38,123 nucleotides of DNA from Planococcus sp. CP5-4_YE (GCF_019042655.1 NZ_JAHPZO010000022.1:1-38123), one strand, 5' to 3'; positions 8,193 through 19,924 are shown, counted from the first letter of the stretch. The notes: generated by a model from the letters alone, not told the origin. Numbers and translations: made by a program.

Positions 8193-9197
8193 CTAATCAT
8201 ATTTGATCCTCGGGTCGACCAGGCCGTAAAGCAAGTCGACGAAGAGATTAATCATGACAAAGATAAATGCGACGACCAGAATACCCGATTGGATAACCGG
8301 ATAATCACGGAACCCGATCGCTTCGTAAATATAGCGCCCGATGCCTGGCCATCCGAAAATGGTTTCGGTCAAAATGGCGCCGCCGAGCAGCAAGCCCATC
8401 TGCAAACCGATAATGGTCAATACAGGAATGATTGCATTTTTCAATGCATGCTTGTAGACAACCCAGAACATCTTGACACCTTTAGCGCGAGCGGTCCGGA
8501 CATAATCTGAACGCATGACTTCAAGCATTGAAGAGCGCGTCATCCGTGCGATGATTGCCATCGGAATAGTGGCCAGTGCCGTACCTGGAAGCACCAAATG
8601 CTTCAATACCGTCGCCAATTGGTTGAAATCGCCTTGAATGAGGGTGTCCAACACATAAAAATTGGTGATGTTATTGATTGGATCCCGGACATTTTCACGG
8701 CCAGTCGTCGGCAATATGCCAAGTTCGATTGAGAAAATCCATTGGTTCATGAGACCGAGCCAGAAGATCGGCATGGAAACACCGATCAGAGCTAGCACCA
8801 TCGCTGTGTAATCGAACCACGAGTTCTGGAACCAAGCGGAGATAATCCCTGCGTTAATGCCGATAACGACGGCAATGATGATCGCGAATAATGATAATTC
8901 AAATGTTGCTGCTAGATATGGCCAAATCTCTTCTGAAACAGGTGAACGGGTACGCAGTGAATCTCCCATGTCTCCCGTCACCAGGCCTTTCAAGTAATCG
9001 AAATATTGGATATACCAGGGATTATCAAGCCCTAGACTGGACCGTAATGCCTTAATTGCTTCTTCGGATGCTTGTTGCCCAAGGATGACTTGTGCAGGAT
9101 CACCTGGAATTGCCCGGATAATCATAAAGACGATAAACGTCATTCCGAGTAAGACAGGAATCAATTGCAAAAGCCGCTGCCCGATATAGTGAAGCAT
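8193..9197 (-). CDS. Peptide ABC transporter permease (OppB/DppB family)
   Basis: A 334-residue permease. The N-terminal signature YIGQRLLQLIPVLLGMTFIVF and the PGDPAQVILG segment are diagnostic of OppB/DppB. The EAA loop (TARAKGVKMFWVVYKHALKNA, near 225-245) precedes the last helices. The ATG at 9197 follows AGAGGTG by six bases; an upstream in-frame GTG at 9206 overlaps that site. A GC-rich hairpin separates it from the binding-protein gene upstream, which probably lowers its expression relative to that protein. Confidence 0.95.
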   Translation of the reverse strand: MLHYIGQRLLQLIPVLLGMTFIVFMIIRAIPGDPAQVILGQQASEEAIKALRSSLGLDNPWYIQYFDYLKGLVTGDMGDSLRTRSPVSEEIWPYLAATFELSLFAIIIAVVIGINAGIISAWFQNSWFDYTAMVLALIGVSMPIFWLGLMNQWIFSIELGILPTTGRENVRDPINNITNFYVLDTLIQGDFNQLATVLKHLVLPGTALATIPMAIIARMTRSSMLEVMRSDYVRTARAKGVKMFWVVYKHALKNAIIPVLTIIGLQMGLLLGGAILTETIFGWPGIGRYIYEAIGFRDYPVIQSGILVVAFIFVMINLFVDLLYGLVDPRIKYD

Positions 9198-9238
9198 CTT
9201 CTTCACCTCTCCATCTCAATTGCATTATGTATTGAAAA

Positions 9239-9267
9239 GGGGGAGAAATCAGTATGACCTCTCCCCC
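9239..9267 (-). terminator. Intercistronic attenuator-type hairpin between binding protein and permease
   Basis: GGGGGAGA (9239-9246) and TCTCCCCC (9260-9267) form a perfect 8-bp GC-rich stem with a 13-base loop. On the minus strand a TTTTC tract follows. It lies inside the operon, 11 bases past the binding-protein stop, consistent with partial termination or 3'-end protection. Confidence 0.75.
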
Positions 9268-9277
9268 AAAGAAACGC

Positions 9278-10891
9278 CTACTCCAAATCTACTGAAGACA
9301 ATTTGTCAGAGCCAGTTGGATGCGCTTTAAAGTCGATTACGTTCGTCCCACCTGCAAGAAGAGGTGTAGAGTGCGCAAGCGGTACCCATGGCGCATCTTC
9401 GTGGATGATTTCCTGAGCCTGCATGTACAATTCGTTGCGGGCATCTTCATCAACCTCTGTTTGAGCTTCGATCAAGATATCGTGAAGATCTTGGTTTTCG
9501 TAGTATGTGTAGTTGTTTGAACCGATGTTGTCTTGGTCAAGCAAAACATACAAGAAGTTATCTGCATCGCCGTTATCGCCTGTCCAGCCAAGAAGGAATG
9601 CATCCGCTTCTCCTGCTGCCGCTTTTTCGAGGTAGGTTGCCCACTCGTAAGAGACGATTTCAGCTGTGATGCCGACTTCCGCCAAATCGCTTTGGATTGC
9701 TTCCGCTACTTTTTGGCCATCCGGCATATACGGACGCGGAACTGGCATTGCCCATAATTCCATTGTGAATCCATCTTCAAGTCCTGCTTCTGCTAGTAGT
9801 TCTTTCGCTTTTTCAGGATCGTATTCGTAGCCTTCAATGCTGTCGTTATAACCGCTGATTACCGGCGGCATCGGGTTTTTCGCTACTTCTGCACGGCCTT
9901 CGAAGAATGAATCAACAATCGCCTGGCGGTCGATTGCGTGGTTCATCGCCTGGCGGACTTTTGGATCGTCGAATGGCTCACGAGTCGTAGTCAAGCCAAG
10001 GTAGCCAACGTTCATCGATGGACGTTCGAACAATTGAAGGTTTTCTTCATTTTCGATTGTTTCTGAATCTGATGGCGTGATGCCGTCAGCCAAATCGATT
10101 TCGCCAGACAATAGGGCATTCAAGCGAGCTGAGTTATCCGGAATTGCACGGAACACGACTTGATCGAGTTTCGGCTCCCCATCAACCCAGTAGTCATCGA
10201 ATTTCTCGATTGTTACTGTATCGTTGCGCTGCCATTCAACAAACTGGAATGGGCCAGTACCAACAGGGTTGTCACCAAATGATTCGCCGGCTTCTTCAAA
10301 TGCTGTCGGTGATGCAATGCCGAATGGGCTCATCGCCAAGTTTTTCAAGAATGGTGCTTGAGGACGTTTCAATTTGATAACAACTTCGTTATCACCTGTT
10401 GCTTCAACAGATTCGATGACATGTTCTTCTTCATCGCCAAATCCGCCAAACATTGATTTATAGTACGGGAACTGGTCTGCATCCCCAGCTGCCCAGCGCT
10501 CAAAGTTCGCGACAACTGCTTCTGCGTTGAAATCTGTTCCATCATGGAATGTGACGCCTTCTTGCAATTGGAATGTGTAAGTCAAACCATCTTCAGATGC
10601 TTGCCAATCGCTAGCAAGACCAGGTTCAATTTCAGTATCCTGTTCACCAAAGTTGATCAGTGTATCAAAGATGTTTTTTGTTACTTTGAAAGATTCTCCA
10701 TCTGTAACCGTGATAGGATCCAATGACACCGAGTCGCCGCCACGGCCGAAGATCAGGACTTTCTCGTCGCCTGATTCTGAATCTCCACCGTCTCCGCCTG
10801 ACTCCGAATCACCGCCTGAACAGCCGTAAAGCGCTGTCGACAGCAAAAGCAGCATCAGGAAAGCGAGTGATACAATTTTCTTTTTCCCCAA
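9278..10891 (-). CDS. Extracellular peptide-binding lipoprotein (family 5)
   Basis: The solute receptor of the importer, 537 residues from the TTG at 10891 (GGAGG seven bases upstream). A lipoprotein signal (GKKKIVSLAFLMLLLLSTALYGC) places the lipidated cysteine at residue 24. A Gly/Ser/Asp/Glu-rich linker follows, then the SBP_bac_5 domain with GDSVSLDPITVTDGES, the duplicated FDDPKVRQAMNHAIDRQAIV motif near residue 310 and a C-terminal APWVPLAHSTP segment. It binds the substrate outside the membrane. Sequence alone does not separate oligopeptide, dipeptide or other small ligands. The long acidic linker after the cysteine is a Gram-positive surface feature. Confidence 0.94.
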   Translation of the reverse strand: MGKKKIVSLAFLMLLLLSTALYGCSGGDSESGGDGGDSESGDEKVLIFGRGGDSVSLDPITVTDGESFKVTKNIFDTLINFGEQDTEIEPGLASDWQASEDGLTYTFQLQEGVTFHDGTDFNAEAVVANFERWAAGDADQFPYYKSMFGGFGDEEEHVIESVEATGDNEVVIKLKRPQAPFLKNLAMSPFGIASPTAFEEAGESFGDNPVGTGPFQFVEWQRNDTVTIEKFDDYWVDGEPKLDQVVFRAIPDNSARLNALLSGEIDLADGITPSDSETIENEENLQLFERPSMNVGYLGLTTTREPFDDPKVRQAMNHAIDRQAIVDSFFEGRAEVAKNPMPPVISGYNDSIEGYEYDPEKAKELLAEAGLEDGFTMELWAMPVPRPYMPDGQKVAEAIQSDLAEVGITAEIVSYEWATYLEKAAAGEADAFLLGWTGDNGDADNFLYVLLDQDNIGSNNYTYYENQDLHDILIEAQTEVDEDARNELYMQAQEIIHEDAPWVPLAHSTPLLAGGTNVIDFKAHPTGSDKLSSVDLE

Positions 10892-10920
10892 AATAACCCC
10901 TCCATTTTGTTTTTTTATTA

Positions 10921-11904
10921 TCATTGCGGCCTGCATTCCTCATAAAGGTGACAAGCTACAGAATGACCTGGTTCAACTTCCGCGAAACGCGGAATCTCCT
11001 GCGAACAGATATCCATCTTGAATGGGCAGCGAGTATGGAAACGGCAGCCCGAAGGCGGGTTTGCCGGACTCGGCACATCCCCTTTAATCACCACTTCCTC
11101 CCGGACAAAATCAGGGTCCGGAACGGGCACTGCCGACAGGAGCGCTTGCGTGTATGGATGAAGCGGCTTTTCATACAAGCTTTCTGTATCCGCAAGCTCT
11201 GCCATATTACCCAAATACATAACGCCTACGCGGTCGCTGATGTGACGCACGACACCTAAATCATGGGCGATGAATATGTATGTCAGTTTCAAATCGCGCT
11301 GCAGATCCTGCATCAAATTGAGCACTTGTGCTTGAATGGATACATCAAGTGCGGAAACCGGCTCGTCGGCGATGATTAGTTTAGGGTTGGTCATAAGCGC
11401 ACGTGCAATGCCGATACGCTGGCGTTGCCCTCCGCTGAATTGATGAGGGTATCGCTTGGCATGATAGCTGCTGAGCCCGACGATTTCGAGAAACTCATGC
11501 ACTTTTCGTTTGCGCTCTTTCGGGTCCCCAATATTATGGACATTCAACGGCTCCATCAAAATTTTCTCGATGCTATGGCGCGGATTGAGTGATGCGTATG
11601 GATCTTGGAAGACCATTTGAATATCACGTCTTGCTTTGCGCATTTCAGATGCTGACAAACCGGTTAATTCCTGGCCATCAAATGTCACTTTGCCTTCTGT
11701 CGGATCGAGCAAGCGCATCAGCATGCGTCCAGTCGTCGACTTGCCGCAACCGGATTCGCCAACGATTCCGAGCGTCTCGCCTTCATTTACATAAAAGGAG
11801 ATGTCATCAACCGCTTTGACTTGACCTTTTACTCGCCCGAAAATGCCGCCCGTAACCGGAAAATATTTCTTTAAACCTTCAACTTTCAACAACGGTTCTG
11901 TCAT
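10921..11904 (-). CDS. Peptide ABC transporter ATP-binding protein (OppF/DppF family)
   Basis: A 327-residue ATPase. The Walker A motif GESGCGKST is near residue 56, the signature [15 protein letters not shown] near 155, Walker [13 protein letters not shown] near 178, and the H-loop Asp-His in FIAHDLGVV follows. The C-terminal oligopeptide_ABC extension has [16 protein letters not shown], whose cysteines in some members bind an Fe-S cluster. The start [15 protein letters not shown] at 11904 has AAGGAGG nine bases upstream and overlaps the end of the preceding ATPase gene by 26 bases. The much longer upstream frame is not used. Confidence 0.95.
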   Translation of the reverse strand: MTEPLLKVEGLKKYFPVTGGIFGRVKGQVKAVDDISFYVNEGETLGIVGESGCGKSTTGRMLMRLLDPTEGKVTFDGQELTGLSASEMRKARRDIQMVFQDPYASLNPRHSIEKILMEPLNVHNIGDPKERKRKVHEFLEIVGLSSYHAKRYPHQFSGGQRQRIGIARALMTNPKLIIADEPVSALDVSIQAQVLNLMQDLQRDLKLTYIFIAHDLGVVRHISDRVGVMYLGNMAELADTESLYEKPLHPYTQALLSAVPVPDPDFVREEVVIKGDVPSPANPPSGCRFHTRCPFKMDICSQEIPRFAEVEPGHSVACHLYEECRPQ

Positions 11905-12898
11905 GCGACTCGGCCTCCTTTGGATCGAATAGGAAACAGCGCGTCTTGTGGTCTTCTGCCGTCTGGTATAACGCCGGGTCTTCCACGCGGCAACGATCGA
12001 AGGCAAATTCACAACGTGCTGCATATTTGCAGCCTACTTTGATCGATCCCGGTTTAGGAACGTTTCCTGGAATAGAGTATAGCCGCTCTTTCTTGAAGCG
12101 CATGTCGGGCACGCTTTCCAGAAGGCCACGGGTGTATGGATGCTGCGGATCGTTGAAAATGGTATGTACTGGCCCTTCTTCGACCACTTTTCCTGCATAC
12201 ATGACAACGACGCGTTCGCATGTTTCTGCGACGACCCCAAGGTCATGGGTAATCAACAAGACGGCTGTATCGAGCCGTTCGTTTAAATTCTTGATCAATT
12301 TAAGGATCTGCGCCTGGATCGTCACATCGAGTGCCGTGGTCGGTTCATCGGCGATCAGCACTTTCGGGTCGCACAGCAGAGCCATTGCGATCATCACGCG
12401 TTGGCGCATGCCTCCCGATAACTGGTGAGGATAATCATTAAGCAAAGCTTCTGCACGTGGCAGGCCGACTAGCTTCATCATTTCGACGGCACGTTCTTGG
12501 ATTTGGCTTTTCGACCAATCCTTTTTGTGAATCTTCAGCGCTTCGCGTAATTGGTTGCCGATAGTAAACAATGGGTTCAGCGAAGTCATCGGCTCCTGGA
12601 AGATCATCGCAATGTCATCGCCGCGGATCTGGCGCATTTCTTTATCGGATAATTTGGTTAAATCCTTATCTTGGAATAAAATTTCTCCACTAACAATTTT
12701 CCCTGGAGGACTTGGCACCAGCCCCATTATGGACAATGAGGTGACACTTTTTCCACAACCTGATTCCCCTACGATGCCGAGCACCTCTCCTTGGCGGATA
12801 TGGAAATCCACGTTGTCGACTGCCGGTACTTCTCCATCATCAGTGAAAAAGGAAGTACGCAGCCCTTTCACATCCAAGATGGTTTTACGTTCGTCCAT
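11879..12898 (-). CDS. Peptide ABC transporter ATP-binding protein (OppD/DppD family)
   Basis: A 339-residue ATPase, first gene of the importer operon. Walker [10 protein letters not shown] is near residue 45, the signature [15 protein letters not shown] near 157, Walker [13 protein letters not shown] near 180, and the H-loop in LITHDLGVV. The C-terminal [14 protein letters not shown] motif has the OppD/DppD cysteine pattern. The ATG at 12898 lies six bases after AAGGAGG. It forms a heterodimer with the following ATPase by family precedent. A strong promoter lies about 50-75 bases upstream. Confidence 0.95.
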   Translation of the reverse strand: MDERKTILDVKGLRTSFFTDDGEVPAVDNVDFHIRQGEVLGIVGESGCGKSVTSLSIMGLVPSPPGKIVSGEILFQDKDLTKLSDKEMRQIRGDDIAMIFQEPMTSLNPLFTIGNQLREALKIHKKDWSKSQIQERAVEMMKLVGLPRAEALLNDYPHQLSGGMRQRVMIAMALLCDPKVLIADEPTTALDVTIQAQILKLIKNLNERLDTAVLLITHDLGVVAETCERVVVMYAGKVVEEGPVHTIFNDPQHPYTRGLLESVPDMRFKKERLYSIPGNVPKPGSIKVGCKYAARCEFAFDRCRVEDPALYQTAEDHKTRCFLFDPKEAESHDRTVVES

Positions 12899-12949
12899 AG
12901 AGATCCTCCTTCTTTATTTTAAATTATTCAGAAAATTCTCCGTGTTTCC

Positions 12950-12977
12950 ATTATACGTAATATTAGTAGTAATGCAA
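12950..12977 (-). promoter_or_regulatory. Sigma-A promoter of the peptide-transporter operon
   Basis: On the minus strand TTGCAT (12977-12972), a 16-base spacer and a perfect TATAAT (12955-12950). It lies between the preceding gene's terminator and the first ATPase gene. Confidence 0.75.
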
Positions 12978-13020
12978 TAGTTTTCAAGAGATTGGCGAAA
13001 GCCTTCCTTCCTATTAAAAA

Positions 13021-13046
13021 TAGCTCCCCAAAAATTGGGGAGCTTA
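13021..13046 (-). terminator. Terminator of the ygaD-like exporter gene
   Basis: AGCTCCCC and GGGGAGCT pair around an AAAAATT loop; on the minus strand the stem is followed by ATTTTTAAT. It lies just past the exporter stop. Confidence 0.9.
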
Positions 13047-13052
13047 AAATAG

Positions 13053-14798
13053 TTAACCTATGTTCTGCACTTGGAATAGTTTGTAATAGACGCCACGCTT
13101 TTGCAATAGCTCTTCGTGTGTACCTTGTTCAGCCAGTTGTCCGTTGTCTATGACCAGGATTTGGTCGGCATGTGTGATGGTTGACAAGCGGTGTGCGACC
13201 ATCAATGTCGTGCGATCGTGTGCCAGGCGTTCCAGGGAATCCTGGATGAGCGATTCGCTTTCGAGGTCGAGTGCGGATGTCGCTTCATCCAATATGAGGA
13301 TTGCCGGGTCTTTTAGGAAGACACGGGAAATGGCGATGCGCTGCTTTTGACCGCCGGATAACTTAACGCCGCGCTCGCCGACTTTCGTATCATAGCCTTC
13401 CGGCAAGTTGTCGATGAATTCATGGGCATTCGCCGCTTTTGCTGCTGCAATGACTTCCTCGTCGGTTGCATCGGGTTTGCCCATCAGGATATTTTCTTTG
13501 ACCGATTCGCTGAACAGAATCGAATCCTGCAAGACGAGCCCGATTTGGTCGCGCAAGGAATGGATCGTCACGTCTTTCAAGTTGTGCCCGTCCATGCGGA
13601 TCGAACCTTCTGTAACATCATAAAATCTCGGGATGAGCGATACAATCGTCGATTTTCCGCCCCCGCTCATGCCGACAAAGGCGACCGTCTCTCCTGGATT
13701 GACCGTAAAGTTTAGATTCGACAACACTTCGCTTCCCCCGTCATTGTAATGGAATGCGACATTATGGAATTCAAGCTTGCCGTCTACGCGCCTAAGTTCA
13801 CGAGCGTCCTTTTTATCCGTCACATCATATTCTTCATCGACCATTTCAAAGACGCGATCCATCGAAGCAAGGGACTGGACGAGCGTCGTCGAAGAGTTGA
13901 CGAGGCGGCGCAGCGGATTGTAAAGCCGTTCGATATAGGCGATAAACGCGACCATCGTCCCGAGCGTCAAATTCCCTTGAATAACTTGGTAGCCGGCATA
14001 GCCGATGACCAATAGCGGCGCCACATCCGTAATGGTGTTGACGACTGCGAATGCCTTGGCATTCCATCTCGTATGATCCATCGCTTTTTCCAGGAATTGA
14101 TCGTTTGTATTGTTGAAGATTTTTTGTTCGTGCTTCTCAAGCGCAAAGCTTTTGATGATGCTCATGCCCTGCACGCGTTCGTGCAAATAACTTTGGACAT
14201 TGGCGAGCGCCTGAGAACGATCGCGCGTCAAATCGCGCAAGCGCCCGAAGAAATATTTGACACTGAATGCATAAAACGGGAAAGCTAAAAGTGCCACGAT
14301 CGTCAAGGAGACATCCATCGTGAGCATGATGATGACAGCGATGAGAATCGTCGCAACATCCAGCCAGACGTTCATCAAGCCGATCATGACGAAGTTTTTC
14401 GTCTGCTCGACATCATTGATGACCCGTGAAATGATTTCTCCCGCCCGCGTGTTCGCGTAATAGCGCAGGCTCAGGCGCTGCAGGTGGCCGTATAGATAAC
14501 CACGGATATCGTAGAGAATTTTATTGCTGACATATTGTGCATAATACTGCCGGAAATATTCGATCGGCGGGCGCAGCAGAAAGAATACGATCGCCGTGCC
14601 CCCGAGCCACAAGTACAGCTGATTGAGTTTTTCAGCATCCGACAATGCCTCCGCGCCGATGATGTCATCAATAACAATCTTGATTAAAAGAGGGATAAAA
14701 AGAGGGATCGCAAATTTGAATATCCCGATGAAAATTGTCAAGGCAATTTGCCAATAATAGGGCTTGACGAACTTCATATAGCGTTTCATACTGCTCAA
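13053..14798 (-). CDS. ygaD: ABC exporter half-transporter (YgaD-like, multidrug type)
   Basis: A 581-residue fused membrane/ATPase subunit that would act as a homodimer or with a partner. Residues 1-310 are the type I exporter membrane domain with six helices. The ATPase domain follows: Walker [11 protein letters not shown] near 372, signature [13 protein letters not shown] near 475, Walker [14 protein letters not shown] and H-loop VAHRLSTI. The substrate is unknown; 'multidrug' is a family label. The TTG at 14798 has TGGAG eight bases upstream; the GTG at 14807 overlaps that site and the ATG at 14789 is rather far from it. Its place next to ntdP, in the same direction, is the Bacillus subtilis ygaD-ygaC arrangement. 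Confidence 0.9.
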   Translation of the reverse strand: MSSMKRYMKFVKPYYWQIALTIFIGIFKFAIPLFIPLLIKIVIDDIIGAEALSDAEKLNQLYLWLGGTAIVFFLLRPPIEYFRQYYAQYVSNKILYDIRGYLYGHLQRLSLRYYANTRAGEIISRVINDVEQTKNFVMIGLMNVWLDVATILIAVIIMLTMDVSLTIVALLAFPFYAFSVKYFFGRLRDLTRDRSQALANVQSYLHERVQGMSIIKSFALEKHEQKIFNNTNDQFLEKAMDHTRWNAKAFAVVNTITDVAPLLVIGYAGYQVIQGNLTLGTMVAFIAYIERLYNPLRRLVNSSTTLVQSLASMDRVFEMVDEEYDVTDKKDARELRRVDGKLEFHNVAFHYNDGGSEVLSNLNFTVNPGETVAFVGMSGGGKSTIVSLIPRFYDVTEGSIRMDGHNLKDVTIHSLRDQIGLVLQDSILFSESVKENILMGKPDATDEEVIAAAKAANAHEFIDNLPEGYDTKVGERGVKLSGGQKQRIAISRVFLKDPAILILDEATSALDLESESLIQDSLERLAHDRTTLMVAHRLSTITHADQILVIDNGQLAEQGTHEELLQKRGVYYKLFQVQNIG

Positions 14799-14826
14799 AC
14801 TGTTCACTCCATTCTGTTCAAAATGA

Positions 14827-14854
14827 AAAACCTGTTGGCAGGCAACAGGTTTTC
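14827..14854 (-). terminator. Terminator after ntdP
   Basis: AAAACCTGTTG and CAACAGGTTTT enclose GCAGG or its near equivalent. On the minus strand a TTTTTCATTT tract follows. It separates ntdP from the exporter gene. Confidence 0.85.
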
Positions 14855-14858
14855 CATG

Positions 14859-15404
14859 TTAGTCATGAATCCGGTTATGCTTATGAAATTCATACCGGCT
14901 CGTCCATACTTCAATAAAGTCCTGGGCAAAAGGGCCTCTTCTTTGCTTGATCCAGCTGATCAGCTTGTCCACATTTCGGTAGAGTATTTGATCGATGACT
15001 TCTGGGTAGCCCATTTGCCGCTTATGGTCTTCAAATTCGTCTTCATCCAACAGCGTGTAAGACATATCCGGAAACACTTTTACATCCAAGTCATAATCGA
15101 TGTATTTCAACGATCCATTATTGTAGACGAACGGGGAGCTGATATTGCAATAATAATAGACGCCGTCGTCACGCAGCATGCAGATGATGTTGAACCAATG
15201 TTCGGCATGGAAATAACAAATTGACGGTTCTCGCGTCAACCATGTCCTGCCGTCCGATTCCCTCACCAGCGTGCGCTCGTTCGCGCCAATTACAATATTG
15301 TTCGTCCCTTTCAGTACAGTTGTTTCCTGCCAGACACGGTGGATGCGTCCGTTGTGCTTGTAACTGTGGATCTGGATTGTTTCACCCTCCGCAGGAACCG
15401 CCAT
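14859..15404 (-). CDS. ntdP: Nucleoside tri-/diphosphate phosphatase NtdP (DUF402)
   Basis: A 181-residue protein of the DUF402/UPF0374 family (YgaC in Bacillus subtilis, NtdP in Staphylococcus). Characterised members hydrolyse nucleoside tri- and diphosphates with divalent metal. Conserved parts seen here are [14 protein letters not shown] near the N-terminus, [27 protein letters not shown] in the middle, and the acidic metal site [13 protein letters not shown]. The tail [13 protein letters not shown] is also typical. The ATG at 15404 has AAGGTGGG seven bases upstream; the in-frame GTG at 15416 is rejected. An extended -10 promoter lies about 50 bases upstream. Confidence 0.93.
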   Translation of the reverse strand: MAVPAEGETIQIHSYKHNGRIHRVWQETTVLKGTNNIVIGANERTLVRESDGRTWLTREPSICYFHAEHWFNIICMLRDDGVYYYCNISSPFVYNNGSLKYIDYDLDVKVFPDMSYTLLDEDEFEDHKRQMGYPEVIDQILYRNVDKLISWIKQRRGPFAQDFIEVWTSRYEFHKHNRIHD

Positions 15405-15454
15405 GCACCATCCCACCTTTTCGTCTAACTATCACTATATGTTATCTCCTGTTC

Positions 15455-15463
15455 ATTATATCA
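15455..15463 (-). promoter_or_regulatory. Extended -10 promoter of ntdP
   Basis: On the minus strand TGATATAAT (15463-15455) is a perfect TGnTATAAT extended -10. No good -35 is seen. It is in the short fabL/ntdP gap. Confidence 0.55.
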
Positions 15464-15507
15464 ATCAATTCTGAAAACATACAGCAATAAGCCGAAAGTT
15501 GCGAGAA

Positions 15508-17315
<1,808 letters not shown>

Positions 17316-17453
17316 ATTTATGCTTTCTGCCTCCGTTCATGCTGATTATTCCGGCCCTGAAGCGGGTATGTATACTTAAGGAATATGCTTATTTTATCAA
17401 ATGGCGGGCTGACAAGATATTATAAAAGCTCGCAACAAAGGGGGGATGCGTCG

Positions 17454-18434
17454 ATGGATACAGGAACACATATCGTCATGGGCATTGCACTCGGCGGTTT
17501 GGCAACGGCCGACCCAGTTGTCGCCGCCCATCCAGCCACATGGACTGCCGTCATGACCGGCACCATTATCGGCTCACAAATCCCCGATATCGATACCGTC
17601 TTGAAACTTCGTGACAATGCGGTTTATATACGCCACCACCGAGGGATCACGCATTCGGTGCCAGCTGTACTATCGTGGCCTTTATTACTTTCAGGTGCCA
17701 TCTACCTTATTTTCCCGGAAGCCAATCTTCTTCATTTATGGCTTTGGACTTTTCTTGCCGTATTCTTGCATGTCTTTGTGGATATATTCAATTCATACGG
17801 CACACAGGCGCTCCGGCCATTTTCCAATCAATGGGTGGCACTTGGTGTCATCAACACCTTTGACCCGATTATTTTCGGCGCGCACATTGTAGCTTTGATG
17901 ATTTGGGCATTCGGAGCCGACCCTGTGTGGACGATGAGCATATTGTATATCATCTTGTTGTTCTATTATATCTCCCGCTTCGCGCTCCAGTCAGCGATCA
18001 AGCAAGCGATACGCAATACGATCCCAGGTACCAACGATGTCTTCGTCGCGCCGACGATGCGCTATTTCCAATGGCGTATCGCAGCTGACACGGACCGCCA
18101 TCATTATGTCGGCCAGGCTTACGGGCGCTCGATCAACATCTACGACAAGTTTTTGAAAAAACCGATGCCTGAAAATGCTTTGATCCAGACGGCGATGAAA
18201 GACAAGAATTTGGATGCTTTCGTGTCGTTTTCTCCGCTGTATCGCTGGGAGATCAATCAATATGGGGAGATTTACGAAGTGCGTTTGATCGACTTGCGCT
18301 ACCGCAGCAATGATTACTATCCATTTGTCGCTGTTGCCCATTTGGATGAAGACCATAACATCCTGAATTCCTATACGGGATGGATCTTCAGCGAAGACAA
18401 ATTGAGGAAAAAGCTCGATTTCAGCCATAACTGA
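17454..18434 (+). CDS. yfhP: Membrane-bound metal-dependent hydrolase YfhP
   Basis: A 326-residue protein of the YdjM/YfhP family. The N-terminal half is a membrane domain carrying the family's histidine/aspartate metal motifs: HIVMG at 6-10, PDID near 45, RHHRGITHS near 60-68 and HVFVDIFNSYG near 106-116. The soluble C-terminal half (about 200-326) is characteristic of YfhP. In Bacillus subtilis it neighbours mutY and has been linked to fatty-acid regulation and the SOS regulon; no LexA box is seen upstream here. The ATG at 17454 follows GGGGGG by eight bases. It is divergent from mutY. Confidence 0.88.
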   Translation: MDTGTHIVMGIALGGLATADPVVAAHPATWTAVMTGTIIGSQIPDIDTVLKLRDNAVYIRHHRGITHSVPAVLSWPLLLSGAIYLIFPEANLLHLWLWTFLAVFLHVFVDIFNSYGTQALRPFSNQWVALGVINTFDPIIFGAHIVALMIWAFGADPVWTMSILYIILLFYYISRFALQSAIKQAIRNTIPGTNDVFVAPTMRYFQWRIAADTDRHHYVGQAYGRSINIYDKFLKKPMPENALIQTAMKDKNLDAFVSFSPLYRWEINQYGEIYEVRLIDLRYRSNDYYPFVAVAHLDEDHNILNSYTGWIFSEDKLRKKLDFSHN

Positions 18435-18440
18435 ACAGAA

Positions 18441-18469
18441 AAACGGCCAGGGCAATCGTCCCTGGCCGT
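18441..18469. terminator. Bidirectional terminator between yfhP and yfhJ
   Basis: AACGGCCAGGG and CCCTGGCCGTT form a perfect 11-bp stem with a 7-base loop. Preceding A residues and a following T-run make it usable by both convergent genes. Confidence 0.96.
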
Positions 18470-18480
18470 TTTTTTATCGC

Positions 18481-18735
18481 TTATGAATCATGCAAAAGAT
18501 GCGCATACTTCGGATTGTTCCCCGCAAATTCGTGGATTTTGTCGCCGTAGCTTTCAATCCATTGGCGCACGACTTTCTCAACCACCGCTGTGCCTTGGTA
18601 ATCATACCCCGCTTTCGCGTATGAAGATTCAAAATCAGACACCAATAATTCGATCCATGTCCGGGCTTTGTCATCCGACAGCTCCGGATTTTTTTCTCTT
18701 AGTTCGATGATTAACTGTTCAATAACTTCTTTCAT
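18481..18735 (-). CDS. yfhJ: YfhJ family small protein (WVELL motif)
   Basis: An 84-residue acidic, helical protein. It matches the YfhJ/WVELL family, here with ARTWIELLVSDFESSYAKAGYDY (residues 24-46) as the core and ending with a GNNPKYAHLL tail. Function is unknown. The ATG follows GGAAG by seven bases. It lies four bases after the yfhH stop and probably forms an operon recX-yfhH-yfhJ. Confidence 0.88.
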   Translation of the reverse strand: MKEVIEQLIIELREKNPELSDDKARTWIELLVSDFESSYAKAGYDYQGTAVVEKVVRQWIESYGDKIHEFAGNNPKYAHLLHDS

Positions 18736-18739
18736 CGAT

Positions 18740-19072
18740 TCACTTCCCTTCCTTTAATGGACGCAGCATGGAAATCGGCAGCGCTTCTGTGTGCTTATCG
18801 CCGCCCATACGGTAACCCCAGGCAAAATTGCCTTTTAAGTAATCAATTTGGAAATAGACGTTCGGGTCGCCTTCCACACGGTAGACTTCCCCGGGTTTAA
18901 AGTCTTTTGGATCCAACAGAAACGATGCCGCCATGATGGCTTTGCGCTCGAGCACCGCGAATTCATTGACGATGCCGAGCTGCTCCGCCTTGCGTGCTTT
19001 TTCCTTCAGGCGGGCGATTTCATTGCGCAGCTCCGTCTCGTCCATTTGTGAGTATGGTTTATGTTCACTCAT
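18740..19072 (-). CDS. yfhH: YfhH family protein (DUF1811)
   Basis: A 110-residue protein. The first half is a charged helix (YSQMDETELRNEIARLKEKARKAEQLGIVNEFAVLERK, about 7-45). The second half is a small beta domain with a PKDFKPGEVYRVEG stretch and the FAWGYR and EALPISML motifs typical of YfhH. Function is unknown. The ATG at 19072 has AAGGAG seven bases upstream and overlaps the recX end by eight bases; the TTG at 19078 is too close to that site. The recX-yfhH linkage is conserved in Bacillus. Confidence 0.9.
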   Translation of the reverse strand: MSEHKPYSQMDETELRNEIARLKEKARKAEQLGIVNEFAVLERKAIMAASFLLDPKDFKPGEVYRVEGDPNVYFQIDYLKGNFAWGYRMGGDKHTEALPISMLRPLKEGK

Positions 19073-19871
19073 CTTCAAGCTCCTTTTCTTCGATGTACTG
19101 GCTGATCACATCGCCCGGGAAGCCTTTCTGATAAAGTCCTTGCTTCACTTTCCGGCTAAGATCGTTTCCTGACATTTTGCTTTCGTGCTTGCGCCATAAT
19201 TTGTCCCCTTGCTGGCGAACGCTATCGAGCCATTGGTCTCCGTCGCGTTCAAGATCCAGGGTTTCGATCGCTTGCTTGATGATCCCGTAAGGATACCCTT
19301 TTCTCATCAATGAATCATTAATTTTCTGTTTGACCTGGCTCGGCGTTTTCGACTGCTCTTTTGCGGCGATTTTTTCCGCAAGGCCTGTGGCGACTTCAAG
19401 CTGCTCTTCTTCACTGTAATTGGTTAAGACATCTTTTTGCATAGCCTTATCAATTCCTCTCTTTTGCATGTCCTGCTGGATTGCGCGCGGCCCTTTTTTA
19501 CCGGATTTGATTTGCGTCCGGAGCAGTGCTTCTGAAAACTGCTGGTCATCGAGGAAGCTGAGTTCGTAAAGCTTCTTGACCGCTTCGTCGATAACGGCTT
19601 CACCGAATTCCTTTTCCTTCAATTTTTTGCGGACTTCTCCTTCGCTGCGCATGCGGAAGCCGAGGTAATGCAACGCTTTATTGAATGCTTTGCGGACTTC
19701 ATCCTCAAAGTTCATTTCTTCGATCGTCCACTGGTCGAGTTCTTTCCCTTTGGTCAATTGGTAGCGAATGATCAAGGTTTCGTCAACACTGAACGCAAAT
19801 TTTTCTTCCAAATAAATATTATAGCGTTCCGGATTGTTTTTTCCGCGGGTTATTTTCGTAATGATCGGCAT
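19065..19871 (-). CDS. recX: Regulatory protein RecX
   Basis: A 268-residue modulator of RecA filaments. It is almost entirely helical, with the repeated three-helix RecX modules: LHYLGFRMRSEGEVRKKLKEKEF in the first, LDDQQFSEALLRTQIKSGKKGPRAIQQDMQKRGI in the second, and further modules up to the C-terminus. This is the longer Bacillales form. The ATG at 19871 is preceded by GAGGGG; the frame extends to 19904 without a good site. Transcription is divergent from the epimerase gene. The link to DNA repair is by family knowledge. Confidence 0.93.
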   Translation of the reverse strand: MPIITKITRGKNNPERYNIYLEEKFAFSVDETLIIRYQLTKGKELDQWTIEEMNFEDEVRKAFNKALHYLGFRMRSEGEVRKKLKEKEFGEAVIDEAVKKLYELSFLDDQQFSEALLRTQIKSGKKGPRAIQQDMQKRGIDKAMQKDVLTNYSEEEQLEVATGLAEKIAAKEQSKTPSQVKQKINDSLMRKGYPYGIIKQAIETLDLERDGDQWLDSVRQQGDKLWRKHESKMSGNDLSRKVKQGLYQKGFPGDVISQYIEEKELEDE

Positions 19872-19895
19872 CAATTTCCCCTCGCTTCTCCTACC

Positions 19896-19924
19896 ATTAT
19901 ACACTTTACATGCTCTCTTGGCAT
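19896..19924 (-). promoter_or_regulatory. Predicted sigma-A promoter of recX
   Basis: On the minus strand ATGCCA (19924-19919), 17-base spacer, perfect TATAAT (19901-19896), ending 25 bases before the recX start. Confidence 0.55.

Noticed and set aside
12034..12246. Small frames within the ATPase genes of the peptide importer
   Set aside because: They overlap strongly supported ATPase motifs in other frames and lack ribosome-binding sites.
17316..17453. LexA box upstream of yfhP
   Set aside because: No CGAAC-N4-GTTCG-like site in the mutY/yfhP gap.
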